Assembly: GCF_046630445.1 (NCBI RefSeq)
Contig: NC_092339.1
Coordinates: 80,065,501-80,129,500 of the forward strand
Length of the DNA: 64,000 nucleotides
Reading direction: 5' to 3'
Source: Rutidosis leptorrhynchoides
Taxonomy: Eukaryota; Streptophyta; Magnoliopsida; Asterales; Asteraceae
The notes beneath the pieces were generated by a model. The model saw only the letters and a list, made by a program, of their open reading frames with translations. It was not told the DNA's origin and made no database searches. Shown here in pieces: positions 48,796 to 59,939 of the stretch (positions are counted from its first letter, which is position 1; every line of letters begins with the position of its first letter). The translations under genes were made by a program, and so were the position numbers.

Positions 48796-49805
48796 CTTCC
48801 TGCTCAAGGCGTCGGCTATCACATTTGCCTTCCCCGGGTGGTAACGAATCTCAAAGTCGTAATCATTCAACAATTCAATCCACCTACGCTGCCTCATATT
48901 CAGTTGTTTTTGATTAAATATGTATTAAGACTTTTGTGGTCGGTATATATAATACTTTTGACCCCATATAAGTAGTGCCTCCAAGTCTTTAATGCAAAAA
49001 CAACCGCGCCTAATTCCAAATCATGCGTCGTATAATTTTGCTCGTGAATCTTCAATTGTCTAGACGCATAAGCAATCACCTTCGTTCGTTGCATTAATAC
49101 ACAACCGAGACCTTGCTTTGATGCGTCACAATAAATCACAAAATCATCATTCCCTTCAGGCAATGACAATATAGGTGCCGTAGTTAGCTTTTTCTTCAAT
49201 AACTGAAATGCTTTCTCTTGTTCATCCTTCCATTCAAATTTCTTCCCTTTATGCGTTAATGCAATCAAGGGTTTTGCTATTCTAGAAAAGTCTTGGATGA
49301 ACCTTCTGTAGTAACCAGCTAGTCCTAAAAACTGGCGTATGTGTTTCGGAGTTTTTGGGGTTTCCCACTTTTCAACAGTTTCTATCTTTGCCGGATCCAC
49401 CTTAATACCTTTTTTGTTCACTATGTGACCGAGGAATTGAACTTCTTCCAACCAAAATGCACACTTTGAAAATTTAGCGTACAATTCTTCCTTCCTCAAT
49501 ACTTCTAACACCTTTCTCAAATGTTCACCGTGTTCTTGGTCATTCTTTGAGTAAATAAGTATGTCATCAATGAAAACAATGACAAACTTGTCAAGGTATG
49601 GTCCACACACTCGGTTCATAAGGTCCATGAACACAGCTAGTGCATTAGTTAAACCAAACGGCATGACCATAAACTCGTAATGACCGTAACGTGTTCTGAA
49701 AGCAGTCTTTGGAATATCATCTTCTTTCACCCGCATTTGATGATACCCGGAACGTAAGTCAATCTTTGAATAAACAGACGAGCCTTGTAGTTGATCAAAT
49801 AATTG
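48796..49805 (-). pseudogene. Reverse transcriptase (N-terminus missing)-RNase H of element J
   Basis: Minus-strand RT from [16 protein letters not shown] through [15 protein letters not shown], the catalytic FIDDILIYS and the thumb region [16 protein letters not shown]. RNase H follows: [27 protein letters not shown] (Glu intact), IYTDHKSL, then a frameshift near 48900 and [15 protein letters not shown]. The N-terminal fingers, protease and Gag zinc knuckles are missing. The deletion point is near 49805, within a CAA/CAG-rich stretch, and leaves the gag frame reading into RT out of frame. Confidence 0.85.
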
Positions 49806-50605
49806 CTGTTGTTGTTGTATTGGTGATTCTTATCACCGTTTTCCTCCCACTTTCTTTTGACTTGCTTCACATTGGCCTCTTCAGCCGTCTGTTCTTTAAT
49901 TCTTTCCTCAATCTGGTTCACTAGTTTGTGAGCCATTCTACATGCCTGTTGTATGGAGGTGGGCTCGTGTGAACTTATATCTTCTTGGATTCTTTCCGGT
50001 AATCCTTTCACAAACGCGTCGATCTTCTATTCCTCATCTTCGAACGCTCCCGGACACAATAGGCACAATTCTGTGAATCGTCTTTCGTACGTGGTAATAT
50101 CAAATCCTTGGGTTCGTAACCCTCTAAGTTCTGTCTTGAGCTTATTGACCTCGGTTCTGGGACGGTACTTCTCGTTCATCAAGTGCTTGAATGCGGACCA
50201 CGGTAGTGCGTACGCATCATCTTGTCCCACTTGCTCTAGATAGGTATTCCACCATGTTAACGCAGAACCTGTGAAGGTATGCATAGCGTACTTCACTTTG
50301 TCCTCTTCAGTACACTTACTTATGGCAAACACCGATTCGACCTTCTCGGTCCACCATTTCAATCCGATCGGTCCTTCGGTTCCATCAAATTCCAAAGGTT
50401 TGCAGGCAGTGAATTCTTTGTAGGTGCATCCTACACGATTTCCTGTACTGCTAGATCTAAGGTTATTATTGGTATGTAGCGCAGCCTGTACTACGGCTAT
50501 GTTTGAAGCTAGAAAAGTACGGAATTCCTCTTCATTCATATTCACGGTGTGTCGAGTAGTCGGTGCCATTTCCTTCAAAATAGTCAAATGGAGCAAGTTA
50601 ATCAT
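49806..50605 (-). pseudogene. gag of element J (one stop; C-terminus deleted)
   Basis: Start MAPTTRHTVNMNEEEFRTFL at 50569; an upstream ATG at 50605 is also in frame. The core domain has PLEFDGTEGPIGLKWWTEKV, LTWWNTYL, ALPWSAFKHLMNEKYRP and CLLCPGAFEDEE, then a stop at 50027. It continues in frame with KIDAFVKGLPERIQEDI and a basic end, but no CCHC zinc knuckle: the deletion that removed protease also removed it. Chromovirus-type Gag that would otherwise assemble the particle. Confidence 0.85.
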
Positions 50606-50921
50606 ACAGAATATTAAGAGTAGTTAATAGTATTTCGTAGCATAATATGAACTCATTTATAAAAGTTTTTCTTCATATTAGCGTTTTATAAGTTTAAATT
50701 CGGGTAGTACCTACCCGTTAAGTTCATACTTAGTAGCTAATATACAATTCAACTACTACAATTCTATATGAAAAACTGATTATAATAATATTTCGCGTTC
50801 AAACTTTTATACAATATTTTACAAACTTACAATACCGCTTATTTTACATAAAGCATGAAATATAGCACACAATAACTTTGATACAAGATAATTGTGAAGA
50901 TAATTCTAGCTAGTACACAAG
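50606..50921 (-). other. Spacer between the F-box ORF and gag, with internal PPT-like motif
   Basis: Minus strand CTTAACGGGTAGGTACTACC at 50722-50703 matches the core of the element's own PPT. The rest is AT-rich and has no gene. Confidence 0.55.
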
Positions 50922-51593
50922 TCATTCAGCAAAGGTAATAAAGACACGTAATTCATACGTCCAGAAACAAGTCATGCATTCTGGTTTTACTAGGACTACT
51001 TCCCATCCTTGGTCTTGTGGAACATAACCGTTATGGCCGTTGATAAGATAGCGTGTTGTAACGTCGTCAAAGGGACGAGGGTTATGTGATGACCAACAGT
51101 CTCGTAATAACCTAAAAACCTCATTTCTTACCCCAATTACCGACTCCGTCACTTGTGGGAACGTTTTGTTTAATAGTTGTAGCCCGATGTTCTTTTTCTC
51201 ACTTTGGTGAGAAGCGAACATTACTAACCCGTAAGCATAGCATGCTTCTTTATGTTGCATGTTAGCCGCTTTTTCTAAATCATGAAGTCCTATATTCGGA
51301 TACATTGAGTCAAAATAATTTCTTAACCCGTTGCGTAAAATAGCATTTGGGTTCCCCGCAATATATGTGTCAAAGTAAACACATCGTAACTTATGGGTTT
51401 CCCAATGTGATATCCCCCATCTTTCAAACGAAAGTCTCTTATAAACCAAGACATTCTTGGAACGTTCTTCGAATGTCTTACAAACTGATCTCGCCTTAAA
51501 TAGTTGTGCCGAGGAATTCTGACCGACTCTAGACAAGATTTCATCAATCATGTCTCCGGGTAGGTCTCTTAAAATATTGGGTTATCTATCCAT
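50922..51593 (-). pseudogene. Captured F-box gene (At1g67623/At2g35280-like) inside element J
   Basis: Starts at the ATG at 51593 with a TAA at codon 4; the open part runs from 51551 to 50922 (209 codons). The F-box motif reads DLPGDMIDEILSRVGQNS followed by LFKARSVCKTFEE. The rest fits plant F-box proteins with Sel1-like repeats of the At1g67623/At2g35280 type: AGNPNAILRNGLRNYF, then GLHDLEKAANMQHKEACYAY and GLQLLNK. Such proteins act as substrate adaptors of SCF ubiquitin ligases. No intron is visible, so the copy was probably made from mRNA. It is in the element's sense direction, between PBS and gag, well preserved apart from the early stop. I am confident of the family, not of any particular parent gene. 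Confidence 0.75.
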
Positions 51594-51728
51594 TTTGTGT
51601 TTTAAACTGTAAAATAGACAAGAGTTAGATTCATAAAAAATTACTTATTAATACAAGCAATTTTTACATATATCATAAAGCATAAGCACACTATATTACA
51701 TATATTACACCACACGAATACAACTATC

Positions 51729-52310
51729 TTATTCCGACTCGCTCGTTTCTTCTTCTTCGGGTTTGGTTCGTTTTGCCAAGTTTCTAGGGATATGTGATGT
51801 TCCCCTAATACTAGCTGTCATTTTCCACAACGGTTTAGAAAAACCTGGTGGTTTAGAGGTTCCCGGGTCATTGTTACAACTTAAGGACTTCGGGGGTTGA
51901 CGATACATATAAAGTTCATCGGGGTTGGAATTAGATTTCTCTATTTTTATGCCCTTTCCCTTATTATTTTCTTTTGCTTTTTTAAATTCAGTTGGGGTAA
52001 TTTCTATAACATCATCGGAATTCTCGTCGGAATCCGATTCATCGGAGAATTGGTAATCCTCCCAATATTTTGCTTCCTTGGCGGAAACACCATTGACCAT
52101 AATTAACCTTGGTCAATTGGTTGAGGATTTTCTTTTACTTAACCGTTTTATTATTTCCCCCACCGGTTCTATTTCCTCCTCCGGTTCCTCCTCTTCCGGT
52201 TCTGATTCTTCTTCCGGTTCCTCTTCGGAAACTTGTGAATCAGTCCAATATATATTCAACTCTTCATTATTATTAGGTGAGTCAATGGGATTTGTGCTAG
52301 AGGTAGACAT
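51729..52310 (-). pseudogene. Acidic ORF of element J (one in-frame stop)
   Basis: A 194-codon frame from 52310, broken by one TGA at about 52113. The first part is Ser/Asn then strongly acidic (EEEPEEESEPEEEEPEEE), with a basic patch GEIIKRLSKRKSS. The second part has DESDSDENSDDVIEI, a basic stretch KKAKENNKGKGIKIEK and a C-terminal RTSHIPR/AKRTK-like region, then EEEETSESE. No domain is recognised. It takes the place that ORF-A has in the other elements but does not resemble it. Either a fast-evolving element protein or another captured sequence. Confidence 0.55.
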
Positions 52311-52502
52311 CTATCACACAATATCAAACATGTTAAGAGATTAATATATCACATAATATATACATGTTAATAATATATAGTTTCCAACAAAAATGTTAAG
52401 CAATCATTTTTAAAGAAAACACGGTCGAAGTCCAGACTCACTAATGCATCCTAACAAACTCGATAAGACACACTAATGAAAATTTTCTGGTTCTCTAAGA
52501 CC

Positions 52503-52519
52503 AACGGTCGGATACCAAC
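52503..52519 (-). promoter_or_regulatory. Mutated primer-binding site of element J
   Basis: Minus strand GTTGGTATCCGACCG. Compared with GTTGGTATCAGAGCG it has changes in its 3' half, which should weaken pairing with tRNA-iMet. Confidence 0.7.
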
Positions 52520-55045
52520 TAAAATGTTCCGTTCTTATTGATTAAAAACGTTCCATATTAATTGATTTCGTTGCGAGGTTTTGACCTCTATATGAGACGT
52601 TTTTAAAAACTGCATTCATTTTTAAAACAAACCATAACCTTTATTTCATAAATAAAGGTTTAAAAAGATTTACGTAGATTATCAAATAATGATAATCTAA
52701 AATATCCTGTTTACACATGACCATTACATAATGGTTTACAATACAAATATGTTACATCGAAATCAGTTTCTTGAATGCAGTTTTTACACAATATCATACA
52801 AACATGGACTCCAAATCTTGTCCTTATTTTAGTATGCAACAGCGGAAGCTCTTAGTATTCACCTGAGAATAAACATGCTTTAAACATCAACAAAAATGTT
52901 GATGAGTTATAGGTTTAACCTATATATATCAAATCGTAACAATAGACCACAAGATTTCATATTTCAATACACATCCCATACATAGAGATAAAAATCATTC
53001 ATATGGTGAACACCTGGTAACCAACATTAACAAGATGCATATATAAGAATATCCCCACCATTACGGGACACCCTTCGGATATGATATAAATTTCGAAGTA
53101 CTAAAGCATCCGGTACTTTGGATGGGGTTTGTTAGGCCCAATAGATCTATCTTTAGGATTCGCGTCAATTAGGGTGTCTGCTCCCTAATTCTTAGATTAC
53201 CAGACTTAATGAAAAGGGGCATATTCGATTTCGATAATTCAACCATAGAATGTAGTTTCACGTACTTGTGTCTATTTTGTAAATCATTTATAAAACCTGC
53301 ATGTATTCTCATCCCAAAAATATTAGATTTTAAAAGTGGGACTATAACTCACTTTCACAGATTTTTTACTTTGTTGGGAAGTAAGACTTGGCCACTGGTT
53401 GATTCACGAACCTATAACAATATATACATATATATCAAAGTATGTTCAAAATATATTTACAACACTTTTAATATATTTTGATGTTTTAAGTTTATTAAGT
53501 CAGCTGTCCTCGTTAGTAACCTACTACTAGTTGTCCACAGTTAGATGTACAGAAATAAATCGATAAACATCTTGAATCAATCCACGACCCAGTGTATACG
53601 TATCTCAGTATTGATCACAACTCAAACTATATATATTTTGGAATCAACCTCAACCCTGTATAGCTAACTCCAACATTCACATATAGAGTGTCTATGGTTG
53701 TTCCGAAATATATATAGATGTGTCGACATGATAGGTTGAAACATTGTATACGTGTCTATGGTATCTCAAGATTACATAATATACAATACAAGTTGATTAA
53801 GTTATGGTTGGAATAGATTTGTTACCAATTTTCACGTAGCTAAAATGAGAAAAATTATCCAATCTTGTTTTACTCATAAGTTCTTCATTTTAAATCCGTT
53901 TTGAGTGAATCAAATTGCTATGGTTTCATATTGGACCCTATTTTATGAATCTAAACAGAAAAAGTATAGGTTTATAGTCGGAAAAATAAGTTACAAGTCA
54001 TTTTTGTAAAGGTAGTCATTTCAGTCGAAAGAACGACGTCTAGATGACCATTTTAGAAAACATACTTCCACTTTGAGTTTAACCATAATTTTTGGATATA
54101 GTTTCATGTTCACAATAAAAATCATTTTCCCATAATAACAACTTTTAAATCAAAGTTTATCATAGTTTTTAATTAACTAACCCAAAACAGCCCGATGTGT
54201 TACTACGACGGCGTAAATCCGGTTTTACGTTGTTTTTCGTGTTTCCAGGTTTTAAATCATTAAGTTAGCATATCATATAGATATAGAACATGTGTTTAGT
54301 TGATTTTAAAAGTCAAGTTAGAAGGATTAACTTTTATTTGCGAACAAGTTTAGAATTAACTAAACTATGTTCTAGTGATTACAAGTTTAAACCTTTGAAT
54401 AAGATAGCTTTATATGTATGAATCGAATGATGTTATGAACATCATTACTACCTCAAGTTCCTTGGATAAACCTACTGAAAATGAGAAAAATAGATCTAGC
54501 TTCAAAGGATCCTTGGATGGCTTGAAAGTTCTTGAAGCAGAATCATGACACGAAAACAATTTCAAGTAAGATTTTCACTCGAAATAAGATTGTTATAGTT
54601 ATAGAAATTGAATTAAAGTTTGAATATGATTATTACCTTGTATTAGAAAGATAACCTACTGTAAGTAACAAAGGTTTCTTGATCTTGGATGATTACTTGA
54701 AATGGATTTAGAAAACCTGGAAGTAAACTTGCAATCTTGGAAGTATTCTTGATTTTATGAAACTAGAACTTTTGGAATTTATGAAGAACACTTAGAACTT
54801 GAAGATAGAACTTAAGAGAGATCAATTAGATGAAGAAAATTGAAGAATGAAAGTGTTTGTAGGTGTTTTTGGTCGTTGGTGTATGGATTAGATATAAAGG
54901 ATATGAAATTTTGTTTTCATGTAAATAAGTCATGAATGATTACTCATATTTTTGTAATTTTATGAGATATTTCATGCTAGTTGCCAAATGATGGTTCCCA
55001 CATGTGTTAGGTGACTCACATGGGCTGCTAAGAGCTGATCATTGG
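52520..55045 (-). repeat. 5' LTR of element J (outer part cut off by element K)
   Basis: Matches 43818-46342 of the 3' LTR with few substitutions and ends where K begins, after TGATCATTGG. The remaining ~900 bases should lie to the right of K, outside the window. Confidence 0.85.
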
Positions 55046-57426
55046 TATAACGACCCTCATTTTTCCATTCTATATTTTTCCAATATTAAAAGCCCAAACA
55101 ATATAATTAAAACTTAATGATTAAACTTTAATCAACAATTGTTAAGTGTTAAGAGTTAGAAAACATATTAATTAACTTTGTACAAAAATTGACAAGTTAA
55201 TAAAAGATGAAAATAATAAACTGTTAGTCGACACTCACTGCTAATTAAAATTTATGCATTTATGTAATATTATAACTAATAACCTATAAGTAATAAATAA
55301 AAAGTGACATTTATATAAATAATAAAACAATTGGGAACTAAATATATACAAGTCATGAATTAGTAAAAAGAAAATAATACTTATCATGTAGTAAATGTAA
55401 AAATAATAATAATAATAATAATAGTAATAATAATGAGACTAAAAAATCTTACATCCTTATGTTGACTAAAAATAAAGTGTAAACTAGTACATCCTTATGT
55501 TGACTAATTATAAACTAGTACCACCTATTGTTGACTAAAAATTATAAAACAAAATAAAATCATTAATTAGAACATCCTTATGTTGACTAACACTCTAATA
55601 CTTGCACTATATAAACACCTAGTTTCTCATTCACAAATCACACCAAAATCCTCTCTCAAAAACAATCTCTCCCTCTCCCTCTCTTGTGGTATTCGGATCT
55701 TCAAGCTTGTTCTTCATGTTCTTCAAGAATCTTCAAGGAGTTCTTCAAGATTTTCAAGGCTTTGATCTTCCATCTTCATCGTGTTCATCTTTTCTTTGTT
55801 AATTATCTTGAATCTTCAAAGGTATAACATAAACCCTAAACTATTTACATAAACTTTGAACTTTGATAATTCATATTCATATTATAAACTTGTTATTCAT
55901 AAGTATATACATAAACACACCTAGATTTATATATACATATATACATGTAAAAAAAAATATTTTTATATATATATATATACACATATATATACGTATACAT
56001 ATTAAAACCTTAAACCCTAATTACACCTAAACTATAATTCTTAAACCCTAATTAATTAAACTCTAAGCATTTATGAAACCCTAGGACATTAATTACTAAA
56101 CCCTAGTTATTAATTACTACTTTAATTAACTAACCCTAGTTAATGAAACCCTAATACTACTTATACTAGTACTTAACATGTATACACTATTACTATTACT
56201 AGCACCTATAACCTACTAATTATATTGTAGCACAAAAATATTTTGGGATATGTATTAGAGATGTATAGATCTTCGAACTTTCTTGACGAATGGTTTCTAC
56301 GAGATTCTAGGCAGAGGGTTTGGATTTCCGATTTAAAGGGTCCTATGGCTCAAGCCCCTAGATCTAAATTAGCCATTCGAAGGGAAAGGGGTGATTGGAA
56401 GCTTATCTAATACGGCAAGTATCCTAAAATGGAAACACTCATAAAAGTAGAAACTCTCTAGTCATAGAAACTTAGTAAAATAAGAAACTTTCTAAAAATA
56501 GAAACTTTATAAAAATAGTAACTTACTAGGAATAGAAACTTAGTAAAACATACTATACTTAAACACATACTTAAACTTAAACATGGGCAAAACACTTAAC
56601 TACTCTTAAATGTCAATAGGTTGACTTTCCTGCTCACTCATTCAACTCTCTATTCCGAGGAATAACTCTCTCTACTTACTAAGGTGAATTCATAGCCCCA
56701 CTCTTTATTGCTAGCAAACTTATTTAACTTATTTGGGGTGAGACACATGCTGCTTTTACTATTTACAATTTAGACACAAGTACCAACTGCTAAAACTATG
56801 CTATACCCGGCTACGTCCGACTAAGTCCCTACAGTGATATTTTTAAGTGCTGCGGCATGCTTATTTATTGGGGCTAGGCCTATCGGGAGTAACGTCCCCG
56901 ATACATTTGACTCAGTCTTTGTATTACTTGATAATGAAATTTAAACCGACAAGGACAGACACAACTTGTCATGGGGCAAACTTGAACGTTTAGTCTAAAT
57001 ATCACGCACTGGCATAACTTTTGGATCTGCGAGATCTACTTTTTGATCCTGCGGGAGATCAACTTTACAACTAAATCTTGTGGTCTAAAAACAACGATAA
57101 CTACTTTTGTTAAACCTATGAACTTCACTCAACCTTTTTGGTTGACACTTTAGCATGTTTTGTCTCAGGTGCTGTTTGATTCAAGCTTTCTTATCTACTA
57201 CTTATGTGATGCTACTTGGACTTAGGATCAAGAGATATCGCATTTATTACTTCTGCATATGAACAATTACTTTATCGTTATTTCCATTATTGTAACGACA
57301 TTTCATTTTCCGCTGCGTACTCAATAAAGTTAAATTTTCTCATTTAGTATTGTTCTCGTATTATAATATGTTGGTTTATTTGATATTAGTAACGTTTCTT
57401 CCAGACCCTATTGGGAGGACGTTACA
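55046..57426 (+). repeat. 5' LTR of element K
   Basis: 2381 bases, TATAACGACCC at the start and GGACGTTACA at the end, near-inverted ends. Both LTRs begin TA in place of the usual TG. It has a four-copy W-box array and TATA box, a CT-rich leader, scattered AAACCCTA motifs (about 56010-56160), and the hairpin/TTTTGTCTCAGGTGC block at 57121-57175. No gene: the 61-codon ORF after the TATA box lies in the leader. Confidence 0.9.
55451..55615 (+). promoter_or_regulatory. LTR promoter of element K: four W-box repeats and TATA box
   Basis: CATCCTTATGTTGACTAA or a close variant occurs at about 55452, 55490, 55521 and 55573, each with the W-box core TTGACT (55462, 55500, 55531, 55583). The TATA box TATATAAA is at 55608-55615. 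W-boxes are bound by WRKY factors in stress and defence responses. An identical copy lies at 62193-62357. Confidence 0.65.
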
Positions 57427-57429
57427 GAT

Positions 57430-57441
57430 TGGTATCAGAGC
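57430..57441 (+). promoter_or_regulatory. Primer-binding site (tRNA-iMet type) of element K
   Basis: TGGTATCAGAGC three bases after the LTR end. Confidence 0.9.
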
Positions 57442-58302
57442 ATAACCAGGCTGTTATAGAGAACCAGGATTGCAATTTTATGTGTGCCTTACTTGCTAGC
57501 TAGGGTGCCTTAGCAATCTAGGAAACTATAACCTTTCCTGCCTTATACTTAAAGCACTTAGGATTGCCTTATAATCTTAACAATCATGCTTTACCAAACT
57601 TGACTTAAAGATTCTAATCAAAGTCTCTTTCCTAATGTAGGACTACAACTTTTCTTGACCATAGTGCCTTTAATTGTTGCCTTTAACTGTTAAATGCTAC
57701 ACTATACTTTAGAAACTTTACTTATCTTAGAATGCCGAGCTAATCTAAGAACTCTGATCACTTTTCTGAGTACTATCCAATTACACCACCGCATCTAAAT
57801 GCGACACAATGATTTCAGAAATTCTTGACATTCATAAGTCATCTATCATGGTTATGTTTATTACATATGTATTACATGAAATCTTATCCATGATTTTGAA
57901 ACTCTTATAATTGTTACTACTCACACACAAACGTGTATAACTCCCTGTTATATCACGTACCTATATGCCTTATGCCTTTATGCATCGGTTTATGAATCGA
58001 AAAATGTCATTGGGTTATCACAGTATACGAATTGAAAGTCTTTAATCAAAAGATTATTAGATTACATACTTATCACTTTATGATCTCGACACGTCATACT
58101 GCCATTATTAAAGTATAGACACATCATATCTTATTATATCTTATCGTATCTATCCCAATAGATTTTGTCTAACACTTTTCCTAAATTCCCTCCGTAAATT
58201 ACGGAAATCTTTTTGCTATATACACGTATTCGAGGAGACGAATATATCATCCAGTATTCAACACTAATCTCATATCAAAAACCCTAATTCCAAACACATA
58301 AT
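57442..58302 (+). other. Untranslated leader of element K
   Basis: AT-rich with no gene. The end, from about 58130, resembles B's leader before ORF-A (4070-4200), including AAATTACGG/TTTGCGGG-type sequence and AACACATA before the start codon. Confidence 0.5.
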
Positions 58303-58839
58303 ATGGATTCCTCGAACTCTTCGAGCTCCAATGGCAGCGTAACCGGAATGAACCAACCAATCAGCCATCATCTATTTTGGATGAATTGGGGATGGGTTCG
58401 TAGTAAACTTAATCAATGGAGACAAGAAGAAGGTGATCCCTTCCACCAACCGAATTCACCTCTTGGTGAAGAACCTGAAGCACTTACTGGCGAACCCGTT
58501 CGGAACACTATTTTCACCCTCATTTCCAGGATATCCAGTCACGAATATATAATATCTAAAATTTTAGATCTTATTCATCCACTTGTCCGAACCGCCAATC
58601 ATCCCGGAATAATAGAAGAAGTCAACGAGCTTCGCGCTCGAGTAGTGGCTCTGGAGAATATGGTGCGAAACCTACGAACACCAGCAGCAGCATCAGCAGC
58701 ATAACCAGTACCACCAGTACCATCAGCATCACCACCAACATCACCACCAACATCACCAGCTTCACCAACGACAACATCCGCATTCCACGCCTCAACATCG
58801 CACTCAGTACCTCAAACATCAACATCATACGCCCCATAG
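58303..58839 (+). CDS. ORF-A of element K (133 codons open, tail cut by a stop)
   Basis: The best-preserved ORF-A: an open frame 58303-58704. It starts MDSSNSSSSNGSVTGMNQPI, then SHHLFWMNWGWVRSKLNQWR with no stop, EEGDPFHQPNSPLGEEPEAL, and the helical region RNTIFTLISRISSHEYIISK. The coiled coil follows, EEVNELRARVVALENMVRNL. A TAA at 58702-58704 ends it. The same frame goes on to 58839 with the Pro/Ser/Thr tail seen in B, so the protein is shortened mainly in its low-complexity end. The element is very young, so this shortened protein may still be made. No known domain; any role in packaging or in dimerising with an autonomous partner's protein is inference. Confidence 0.65.
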
Positions 58840-59456
58840 ATACCAAGGAATATTATTAATAATGAGTTAAGATGTATTGACTCATTCTTCCTGAAGAATT
58901 ACATATGTATACTTTATATATATGGATTGGAACAATAATAAATCTTTTCGTACTAAGCTATTACGTGTGAATCTTAACTAGTATGTACTACATGGTTAAT
59001 TCATATCACAATATGCTATGATGTACATCTTTTGTTAATAACTTAACAATCGTTAATCATTGCTTCAATACAATAAACTCCATTTCGTAATAAACCAAGT
59101 GTATTACTCAAATATATGATTGATTGTATACTTTAATTTTCGATGTACTCGAAACTTTCTAGAAAATATCATTAGTGCCTTATGAATTTCACAAGAATTC
59201 CAAGAGCACCAACATCATATACCGAAGTATATCAATAACAATGAACGATGAAGTATTAATTCATAACTTCATTAGCGAAATATTTCACGACAATTATGAA
59301 ATCTCTAAGGTTTTGGAGATTATTTATTCTCGTTTCAACAGCAAATCAAATGAGTTTAATATTATATTAGCTCATTAAAACCATGATTACATCTGAAGAA
59401 TACATATATGAACGTATATCTTCTCTTTTGTACAAACTGTTAATTGTAAAAAATAT
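58840..59456 (+). other. Internal non-coding region of element K
   Basis: No gene. It is collinear with B's 4762-5719, including a partial repeat of the GAAGTATTAATTCATAAC-type block near 59250. Confidence 0.5.
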
Positions 59457-59478
59457 TTTAACGGGTAGGTAAAACCCG
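59457..59478 (+). promoter_or_regulatory. Internal PPT-like motif of element K
   Basis: TTTAACGGGTAGGTA followed by AAACCCG, as in B and D. K's own terminal PPT is slightly different (AACGGGGAGGTAC), so the internal copy keeps the form of relatives. Confidence 0.55.
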
Positions 59479-59939
59479 AGAGATATTCATATCTCATATA
59501 AATATGTTACATTGTACATTCTTCCATTCTGATTCAGCAGTTGTTAACTATACTACTTACATTCACATGATATATGTATATGTTCACCAAAGAAAAACCA
59601 TTTTCATACAAATTCAGTTACATACTCTGATTTTGACATATCGAAACTTAAGTAAAGCTTTAGCAAGTGTTATCTTCCTAAAGATCACTACATTCATGAA
59701 TTATATTCATTCGTATTCTATGATGAATTATCAAATCAAACCACCGAACTTACCATTCCTTACTTTTGAAAATCACAACATTTCTTCGTCAACCGTTAGA
59801 TCCATTGATGGATGCATCTTACGCTTAAACACTTCAAATTTAAAATTCTTGAAAACATCCTTTGAATCTTGACGATCGCAATCAGCGTTTAATCATCTAA
59901 AAATGAAATTTCTTGAAACCATTTCGGATTGATAACCGA
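59479..59939 (+). other. Internal region between PPT-like motif and captured fragment, element K
   Basis: An open frame of 122 codons (59504-59872) covers it, but its protein is not kept in B or D. I treat it as chance or long-decayed sequence. Confidence 0.4.

Larger units (their letters stand above)
43818..55045 (-). mobile_element. Element J: chromovirus with captured F-box gene; 5' LTR cut by element K
   Basis: Minus strand: partial 5' LTR (55045-52520), a mutated PBS, an acidic ORF, an F-box ORF and an internal PPT-like motif. Gag follows, joined by deletion to RT, then RNase H, integrase with a chromodomain-like tail, a PPT and the 3' LTR (47255-43818). The two LTRs share their sequence with a few tens of differences by eye. 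The chromodomain and RT motifs place it near Tekay/Del. It is inserted in LTR I and was itself hit by K at 55046. Its integrase lacks the catalytic Glu, so it is not autonomous now. Confidence 0.85.

Noticed and set aside
50922..51593. F-box ORF as an ordinary host gene
   Set aside because: It lies inside J between PBS and gag, without its own intron or promoter that I can see, so it is treated as captured.
55580..55765. 61-codon ORF duplicated exactly at 62322-62507
   Set aside because: The duplication is due to the two LTRs of K, and the ORF overlaps the TATA box and leader, so it is not evidence for a gene.
56010..56170. Interstitial telomere array
   Set aside because: The AAACCCTA units are irregular and not tandem; they are inside a retrotransposon LTR.
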